From NCBI GenBank assembly GCA_949752745.1, contig OX457033.1, positions 13,607,970-13,671,969 of the forward strand: a DNA stretch of 64,000 nt. Direction: 5' to 3'. Origin of the DNA: Protula sp. h YS-2021 (lineage: Eukaryota; Annelida; Polychaeta; Sabellida; Serpulidae). Within the stretch, counting starts at the first letter, position 1. Each line of letters opens with the position of its first letter. Position numbers and translations under genes: made by a program. Below, piece after piece: positions 58,474 to 64,000 of the stretch. The notes below the pieces were generated by a model. That model was given only the letters and a program-made list of their open reading frames with translations, was not told where the DNA came from and did no database searches.

Positions 58474-60499
58474 CAACCAATCAAAGTACCGTCACGAGAT
58501 TCCCTCATCTCCTGGCGATACTTTAGCAAACTTAAGAGACTTGGGAAATTTACTTTCCTTAAACGCCTCCATGCCCGTAGGAGGAAGACTAGGAAAGTTT
58601 TGGCAGCAATGGGCAGAAATGGGGGCCTCTCGAAGGGTAGTACGTTGGTTAAAGAGAGGTTACTCCCTACCTTTCAAACGAGACCGGAACGGGCTCAGGT
58701 GCCCTATTTCCCTAACTGCCCATGCGCCAAGACAACTAGTCACCTCTTACGCCAAGGGGTCAGAAAAAGACCGAGCTCTCCAAGAAATGCTATTGAGCTT
58801 GTCTCAAAAACAGGCGATAGAGGAAATGCCAGAAAATCAAATGGGCTTTTTCAGCAGGGTTTTTCTGGTTCCCAAGAAATCCGGAGGGTGGAGGCTAGTA
58901 ATCGACCTCTCCCCCATAAACGGTTTTCTCCGAGTGATCACCTTTCAGATGGACACGGCCCAGGTGATAAAAGGGTCATTACGGGAAGGGATGTGGGGTA
59001 CCTCCATAGATCTCTCCGATGCTTACCTCCATATTCCTCTTCATCGCTCGGCAAGAAAATTCCTAGCCTTTCAAGTAGGGAAAAGACGATTTTGGTTTCT
59101 GGCACTTCCCTTCGGTCTGGCTACGGCCCCGTACGTTTTCTCCAAGGTCATGAAAGTACTGAAAACATGGGCACGTCTAGAAGGGATGTTAGTCTTTCAG
59201 TACCTGGACGACTGGTTTCTGGCGAATCAAGACAGGCAGGTAACCGAGAATCATACAATGTCTCTAGTTCGCAAGGCACTAGAGGTAGGTCTAGTAGTAA
59301 ACCTAGCCAAGTCCGAACTAACCCCCAAACAGTCCATTACCTTTCTAGGGGAGTTATGGGATCTGGCAATAGCAAAGGCGTTCCCTACGCCAGAACGCCG
59401 CCAGAGAATTGCAGATGCCATAAAAGGTATTTCCCCAGGAAAGAAGGTGAGATTACAGGCCATGGAATCTCTCCTTGGCCTGTTAGTGGCAACAGAGAAG
59501 ACAGTCCCCCTGGGCCGTCTCCATTACAGGCCATTTCAAAGCCAGGTAAGATGGGCGTTGCATCAGGGTCGTTCACCCGCAGCAAGGATGCAAGTTTCAC
59601 AGGTAACCCTACAAGCCCTACAGTGGTGGTGCGACGTTCTAATTATGTCCGAAGGAATGCCATTTCAGCCCCCCACCCCGGAGATAGAGATTCAGACCGA
59701 TGCGTCCCATTCGGGGTGGGGAATCTATTGGAATGGTCAGGTATGGAAGGGCAAATGGCCACCCTCACTTCAGTCCTACCACATAAACTGGCTGGAGCTT
59801 CGGGTAGTCTGGATTGCCCTAACCAAACTGACCAACCAACTCAGAAACAAGGCAGTCCTCTTTCGGTTAGACAATTCCACAGCCATAGCTTACCTCAACA
59901 AGCAGGGGGGTACCAAATCACGGTCCCTGTCCAAACTTGCGTTTCAAATTCTTACAAAGGCCAGGGAGCAACAGGTGACCGTTTCCGCCCGTCACCTGGC
60001 CGGGAAATTAAATGTCCTAGCGGACTTAGCCTCCAGACAGGGTCAAGTTATCAACACCGAGTGGTGCCTATCCCCTCGGTCCTTTCAGTGGGTGACACAC
60101 CAATCCCCATGGGGTGCCCCGACTCTGGATCTGTTTGCAAACGCTATGACCACCCAACTTCCCCGGTACGTGTCTCCTTGCCCGGACCCAGCAGCTTGGG
60201 CAGTAGACGCCCTCAATTGTCAGTGGCCACGGGAAGAGGTACTGTATGCCTTTCCCCCACAAGCGATCTTAGGGCAAGTCTTGCAGAGAGTAATCGAGTT
60301 GAAACCACCGTTCCTATTACTCATTGCTCCATGGACACCGGAAGCCCCATGGTTCGCCCTCCTACTCCATTGCAAGGTAGTAAGGTCGATACCGATCTCA
60401 TGCCACAACGAGTTGCTATCACAACCCCATTGGCATCACTTCCACCCCTCCCCTCGCTTACTGAACCTCCACCTATGGTGTCTGACCAGACCTTTCTGA
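58385..60499 (+). CDS. Reverse transcriptase / RNase H of the DIRS element
   Basis: Open for 704 codons. Numbering here is from 58385, although the first ATG is 58571 and expression may need frameshifting from gag. RT motifs: RVFLVPKKSGGWRLVIDLS, SIDLSDAYLHIPL, LPFGLATAPYVF and the catalytic YLDD at about 273-276. RNase H follows with Asp439 (IQTDASHSGWG), Glu471 (WLELRVVW) and Asp496 (FRLDNSTAIAYLN), then RHLAGKLNVLADLASRQ. The C-terminal part (APTLDLFANAM, DALNCQWPREEVLYAFPP, LLIAPWTPEAPWFALLL) matches the conserved tail of DIRS pol proteins, sometimes described as methyltransferase-like. I see no clear catalytic motif there. No stops or frameshifts. Confidence 0.95.
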   Translation: MRSHNSPLSRNRNQAPAARQRVRLHSRSGSNQSKYRHEIPSSPGDTLANLRDLGNLLSLNASMPVGGRLGKFWQQWAEMGASRRVVRWLKRGYSLPFKRDRNGLRCPISLTAHAPRQLVTSYAKGSEKDRALQEMLLSLSQKQAIEEMPENQMGFFSRVFLVPKKSGGWRLVIDLSPINGFLRVITFQMDTAQVIKGSLREGMWGTSIDLSDAYLHIPLHRSARKFLAFQVGKRRFWFLALPFGLATAPYVFSKVMKVLKTWARLEGMLVFQYLDDWFLANQDRQVTENHTMSLVRKALEVGLVVNLAKSELTPKQSITFLGELWDLAIAKAFPTPERRQRIADAIKGISPGKKVRLQAMESLLGLLVATEKTVPLGRLHYRPFQSQVRWALHQGRSPAARMQVSQVTLQALQWWCDVLIMSEGMPFQPPTPEIEIQTDASHSGWGIYWNGQVWKGKWPPSLQSYHINWLELRVVWIALTKLTNQLRNKAVLFRLDNSTAIAYLNKQGGTKSRSLSKLAFQILTKAREQQVTVSARHLAGKLNVLADLASRQGQVINTEWCLSPRSFQWVTHQSPWGAPTLDLFANAMTTQLPRYVSPCPDPAAWAVDALNCQWPREEVLYAFPPQAILGQVLQRVIELKPPFLLLIAPWTPEAPWFALLLHCKVVRSIPISCHNELLSQPHWHHFHPSPRLLNLHLWCLTRPF

Positions 60500-61557
60500 A
60501 AAACAAGGGTTTTTCTAAGCAGGTGAGAGAGAAAATAGTAAACAGTCACAAGGGCTCGACGGCCAAAGTTTACAGGTCGCAGTGGAATAAATTTGCCGCT
60601 TGGTGTAGCACTTCTAAGCTAGATCCGTTTCAGGCTAGCCCAGCAGTGGTAGCGGATTTCCTCGATCACCTTTTCACGGAGGTGAAATTAAAGGTAGGTT
60701 CCATCGAGGGCTATAGGGCCGCTATAGGGTCAAGACTCAAAGCGTCTACAGGCTACGACCCGGGCGAAGATACATCCCTATCACAGCTAGTAAGACATTT
60801 TAAAGTAAACTCCCCACCCTGCCCATCCAACATAGCGCAGTGGGATTTATCGTTAGTCTTACAGTATCTTCAGCGCCCAGATGTTTTTAGTAAGGACGTG
60901 ATTTCAGCAAAAAACGCAACGTTAAGATTCACGTTTTTATTGGCTTTAGCTTCGGGCAAAAGAAGAGGCGAAATCCATGCCCTGAACAGAAAGGTAAATA
61001 AAGATAAGGGTACATGGGAGAAGGTCACCCTAGTCCCTAGAGCAGGATTCATGGGAAAAACCCAGATCATGACCCAAGGGATGGGAACGTTCGATCACAT
61101 TACTCTCCCATCCCTACCAGATGACCCCGACTCAGACGGTCTGGTCTCTTTGTGTCCCGTCAAAGCGCTGCAACAGTATTTAGAAATATCAGAGGCCTAC
61201 AGATCAAAAAATCAGAAGGCTCTCATCATTTCTTTTATGCCGAAATTTAGCATAGATCTTTCGAAACAGTCGATCTCAAATTATATTAAAAGGATCATTT
61301 TGGCAGCCTATGACGATGCACAAATCGACCCTAACCCGTTAGGGGAATCGAACATCAAAGCCCATCAGGTAAGGCAAGTAGCCAATTCCCTCAGGGCGGT
61401 ACGTAACGTGTCCCTTTCGGATATATTAAAAACAGGTTGTTGGGTTTCCCCCAACTCGTTTGTTAAATACTATCTGAAAGATTTTTCTCAAGATGAATTG
61501 TCTGGCTTATATTCATTAGGACCGTTCGTGGCTTCAGAAACGACCATTACAGGCTGA
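60400..61557 (+). CDS. Tyrosine recombinase of the DIRS element
   Basis: About 385 codons from ATG 60400; ATG 60475 is also possible. It replaces the integrase of LTR retrotransposons and inserts the circular DNA copy. The N-terminal core-binding domain is helical (STAKVYRSQWNKFAAWC). Catalytic residues are visible: Arg188/189 (ASGKRRGEIHAL), His322-x-x-Arg325 (KAHQVRQVANSL), and Tyr357 or Tyr358 (CWVSPNSFVKYYL). The spacing fits the phage-integrase fold. The same frame is open without a stop from about 58600, overlapping the whole RT; that upstream part encodes nothing recognisable. It ends at TGA 61555-61557. Confidence 0.94.
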   Translation: MPQRVAITTPLASLPPLPSLTEPPPMVSDQTFLKNKGFSKQVREKIVNSHKGSTAKVYRSQWNKFAAWCSTSKLDPFQASPAVVADFLDHLFTEVKLKVGSIEGYRAAIGSRLKASTGYDPGEDTSLSQLVRHFKVNSPPCPSNIAQWDLSLVLQYLQRPDVFSKDVISAKNATLRFTFLLALASGKRRGEIHALNRKVNKDKGTWEKVTLVPRAGFMGKTQIMTQGMGTFDHITLPSLPDDPDSDGLVSLCPVKALQQYLEISEAYRSKNQKALIISFMPKFSIDLSKQSISNYIKRIILAAYDDAQIDPNPLGESNIKAHQVRQVANSLRAVRNVSLSDILKTGCWVSPNSFVKYYLKDFSQDELSGLYSLGPFVASETTITG

Positions 61558-61672
61558 GTGTTTCTGTTGTAGGAATGCTTCTCCCAAGTTTAAGAACAAG
61601 GGCAAGCACAAGAGTAACTTCTCCAAGGGCCGTAATGGGAACAATAACAACAACAACAAGCCACGAAAGTAA
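61553..61672 (+). other. Open basic Lys/Asn-rich segment after the recombinase
   Basis: In the frame of RT rather than of the recombinase, about 39 codons read AECFCCRNASPKFKNKGK and then a Ser/Lys/Asn tail ending KPRK and TAA. TGTTTCTGTTGTAG just before GAATGC could be a splice acceptor. It may be a C-terminal nucleic-acid-binding tail joined by splicing or frameshifting, or just chance. Confidence 0.3.
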
Positions 61673-62731
61673 CAACCTACAAGAAGGTCTTTCCTTCTTA
61701 CTCTGAACATTTCGCCTTTCGCTCAGGTCCTTCGGACCATTTCGGTTCCGTGCTTATATTAAGTTACGGACGAACGCTGGACGGTTATGTTTAATTAAGC
61801 ATTTATTTACTCCGAAGTGTTCAGGATCGCATGTGTAATGAGTACAGCCCAGTCTTCGGTCTTACGGCTACTCGGATGCTTAAGTTTTGATCTCCTTTCT
61901 TCATGTTTTTCAGAAAGAAAGGGGGGGACCATGTCGGTCCCAGACGTACCCAGTGACCGTACACCCGTTGTAGCCGGAAGGCCGAAAAACCGGTTTATGG
62001 TTCATGGTATGAGGTACCATAGTGTCATTATGGGCTTATGGGACCATAACGGCCCCATATAGGAAAACAGTCATAAATAAGCAAAATTTTTCTGTTTTTC
62101 ATTTTATGACAATTTACAGTAGTTTTAGTACTATCTAGTCAATCGCTACGAGTTTATTTCAAATAAACGTGGTAATTTATCAAATGAGGAGAAGAAAAGT
62201 TAGACAGCGGACTCGCTTTCTTTTTTCAAGTTTGAATTGCATGTCTTGTAAGACACTTCAGTCACTTTACTAGAAGTGTCAAAGAGTTTATTTGCGTAAT
62301 TCCTATGGATTTACGATCGTTTTGTAGTACTTCTAAATAAACCTAATTGTTCATCAATACATAGCAAGTGAATAGTGAGCACTTGAGGAAGGGATCCATC
62401 CGGTGGGCGGTTGGAGGGGGATGGTGATAGTTCTCAAAAAAAAAGATGATGGCATGGTTGGAAGCCTTCTCATCTCAACTGACAGTTGCTGTGATATTTT
62501 TACTTTGTTACGATTTTACCTTATGTTGAAAGACCGGAATGGTGCGCCTCCGGACTTTATTTAGGAAATCATTAAAGAATTGAAACTTAGCTGACAAGTT
62601 TTATTTCTTCTTTTGCGTCGAGTGCACAGCACTCCTCGCCTACATGCAATGAGCTTTTACAAGCCATAGTGTAATTCGCGACCTTTTTGGGCAGTTCAAG
62701 AATGGCAGGCTCCCCTGCTCCGGACTCAAGT
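61673..62731 (+). other. 3' non-coding region of the DIRS element
   Basis: No gene. It has a GGTCC/ACGG-word cluster at 61920-62060 like that in the 5' leader and several AATAAA-type words. It ends at the internal complementary region. Confidence 0.6.
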
Positions 62732-62845
62732 CCCATTAAAAGTGGAGATAAGCGAATTCAAAGCTTTTGCGAAGTAAAACTATCGTTTTATTTCGTAAAA
62801 CGAGCTTTTACGAGTAAAAGCGCAATTCGCGTTCTCCACTTTTAA
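62732..62845. repeat. Internal complementary region of the DIRS element
   Basis: 62732-62780 is the exact reverse complement of the left terminus (55166-55214). 62781-62845 is the exact reverse complement of the right terminus (63064-63128). In DIRS elements this region serves to template the two ends and join them into a circle during replication. Here both halves match their ends perfectly, which argues for recent activity. Confidence 0.96.
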
Positions 62846-62910
62846 CTTTGATTTTAACCCGTCCCATCCATCCCCAACTAGCCTGGGCGTGTTTTACCGC
62901 CTTTGGGGCT

Positions 62911-63076
62911 AAAAAGGGAATGTCATTTATACGAGACTAGCAGACGACGTCTCGGGCATTCTAATTGGCCAAAGGATGGATGGAAGGGTTAGAGTATCTT
63001 GAACAGTACCTCAAAAAGTTCTTTTTTTATATTGCGTGGTAAATATTACTGGAAGGGAACCCATTAAAAGTGGAGA
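62911..63076 (-). repeat. Right inverted terminal repeat of the DIRS element
   Basis: Reverse complement of 55198-55363. The terminal extension 63077-63130 (GAATTGCGCTTTTACTCG onward) is specific to this end and is matched by the second half of the internal complementary region. Confidence 0.95.
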
Positions 63077-63130
63077 ACGCGAATTGCGCTTTTACTCGTA
63101 AAAGCTCGTTTTACGAAATAAAACGATAGT

Positions 63131-64000
63131 AAAAGTGAGCGACTTTCTTAGTTCACCCCCTCGACCTCTGCAGGGAGAAACAGCTCTCGTTCCCCCAGAA
63201 TTCGGGCATGGCGCAGATCCCGTAGGCCCTTGACACTGGACCAGCAGTGCTGGAGAAAGGCGTGTCGATGGAGGTAGATTATTGACGTTATCAGAAAGGT
63301 GGAAAGCTTGACCACGTCTCGGGCAGCTAAGGCCAGGCATTCCATCAGTTTAATAGACCACTGAGGCGCAGGTCTTGCCAAAGCGTTTTCTGCGCCGCGA
63401 CTTCAGCGTATGATTTTGGAACGACATTATATTCAGAATGTGCCGGGAAGACGCCTCAGTGATCTTGGCGTCTTTCTCCACTAATGGAATGTCTGAGTAT
63501 GACACTGTATTCATGCAGACTGTGCGCTTCACGGGTTCTTCCTAAGCCTCTAGAGGGATCAATTCATCTGCTGACCGATACGGGCCTGGTCGTACTAGGC
63601 ATTGTTTAGATAAGTGGAACCGTGGCGGTGTGCGACCCTCACCAGCGTCCATCTTCTTGAATTCCTTCGCGCGAACCGTGACAGCATGGGCTACGCCCTC
63701 GCTGGTGGCTAATGCTATGGAGGAGTCTTGTTGTGGTGGAGCAACCTGAGATGTCATACAAATGAGCGGATCTTCTTTATCTAAACGTCGGGAGCCACAG
63801 GAGACCTCTACAAAGCGGGCTATCTCTTGAATGACATCTCTGAGCTGTACGTCTTCCGGCGCGATCGTGGAGGCGGCACTCGAGGGAGTTCGGATAGGGC
63901 GTTTGCCCGCTGCCGCTGGTTTCTTCAAAGTCTCTGCCTCCGGCCAGCTGACCGTACCTGATCCGTTGCCCGTAGTGGGAGGTGGAAATGGGATTGGACT
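63131..64000 (-). pseudogene. Older DIRS-like element, right part: gag, running off the window
   Basis: The minus strand matches younger gag from about 57430 to 58275. Pieces: IRTPSSAASTIAPEDV near 63880, TSEGVAHAVTVRAKEFKKM near 63690, LVRPGPYRSADELIPLE near 63570, SFQNHTLKSR near 63410, and FLQHCWSSVKGLRDLRH near 63240. An in-frame TAG sits just after LEA (about 63543) and a frameshift lies near 63370. It joins the part at 55165 once the younger insertion is removed. Its 5' end lies beyond the window. Confidence 0.93.

Larger units (their letters stand above)
55166..63130 (+). mobile_element. DIRS-like tyrosine-recombinase retrotransposon, nearly complete (about 7.96 kb)
   Basis: It has all structural marks of a DIRS element: inverted terminal repeats, an internal complementary region (62732-62845) whose halves complement the two outer ends, a gag-like frame, an RT/RNase H frame and an overlapping tyrosine recombinase frame, with no LTR, integrase or protease. 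It sits inside an older minus-strand relative, so both boundaries can be fixed by comparison. Only a GT dinucleotide is shared at the two junctions and there is no longer target duplication, as expected for recombinase-mediated insertion of a circular intermediate. Gag carries a 1-bp frameshift; RT and recombinase frames look intact. Confidence 0.96.

Noticed and set aside
58600..60399. Upstream 600 codons of the recombinase frame as a separate protein
   Set aside because: It fully overlaps the conserved RT/RNase H frame. Its sequence is what that gene gives when read one frame over and shows no domain.
60480..61557. Phage or bacterial integrase contamination
   Set aside because: The recombinase is embedded in a complete DIRS structure with RT, ITRs and an internal complementary region, and an older relative surrounds it.

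Overview
This is nuclear DNA from an animal. The base composition is AT-rich, genes have short exons in long introns with GT/AG splice sites, microsatellites and minisatellites are abundant, and there are fold-back elements, a LINE relic and a DIRS-type retrotransposon. The repeat mix suggests an aquatic invertebrate, perhaps a lophotrochozoan, but that is inference; nothing fixes the species.

Layout. 1-2693 is non-coding with long C and G runs. 2694-11428 is a minisatellite of about 257 copies of a 34-bp unit that contains a recent 1258-bp (37-unit) duplication. 11630-12262 is a second minisatellite (44-bp unit). 12.4-16.5 kb holds decayed coding DNA, chiefly a minus-strand family B DNA polymerase of the virus-like / Polinton-like type, split by about 1.1 kb of unrelated DNA. 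16.9-18.9 kb is AT-rich palindromic repeat and scattered minisatellite.

Two host genes lie head to head. On the minus strand, 27650 down to about 19060, is a calpain-like gene assembled from four exons whose reading phases match; the expected active-site cysteine is aspartate. Its 7.3-kb third intron carries zinc-finger and possible PC4-like relics and a MITE. On the plus strand, 29629-40099, is an eight-exon gene for a class-V aminotransferase of the isopenicillin N epimerase-like type. Its eight exons sum to 1353 nt, an exact 450-codon frame plus stop, with the PLP lysine in an HKW motif.

40.1-53.2 kb is gene-poor: microsatellites, fold-back elements, a LINE 3' relic, a 16-bp tandem array and an assembly gap. 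53.2-64.0 kb is a nested pair of DIRS-like retrotransposons. An older, broken minus-strand copy (53213-55165 and 63131-64000) is split by a younger, nearly complete plus-strand copy (55166-63130). The younger copy has 166-bp inverted terminal repeats, a textbook internal complementary region, and gag, RT/RNase H and tyrosine recombinase frames. The pair allows the empty target site to be read and shows that the younger gag has a 1-bp frameshift. A 258-bp relative of the ITR/internal-repeat unit sits alone in intron 1 of the aminotransferase gene, like a MITE derived from DIRS ends.
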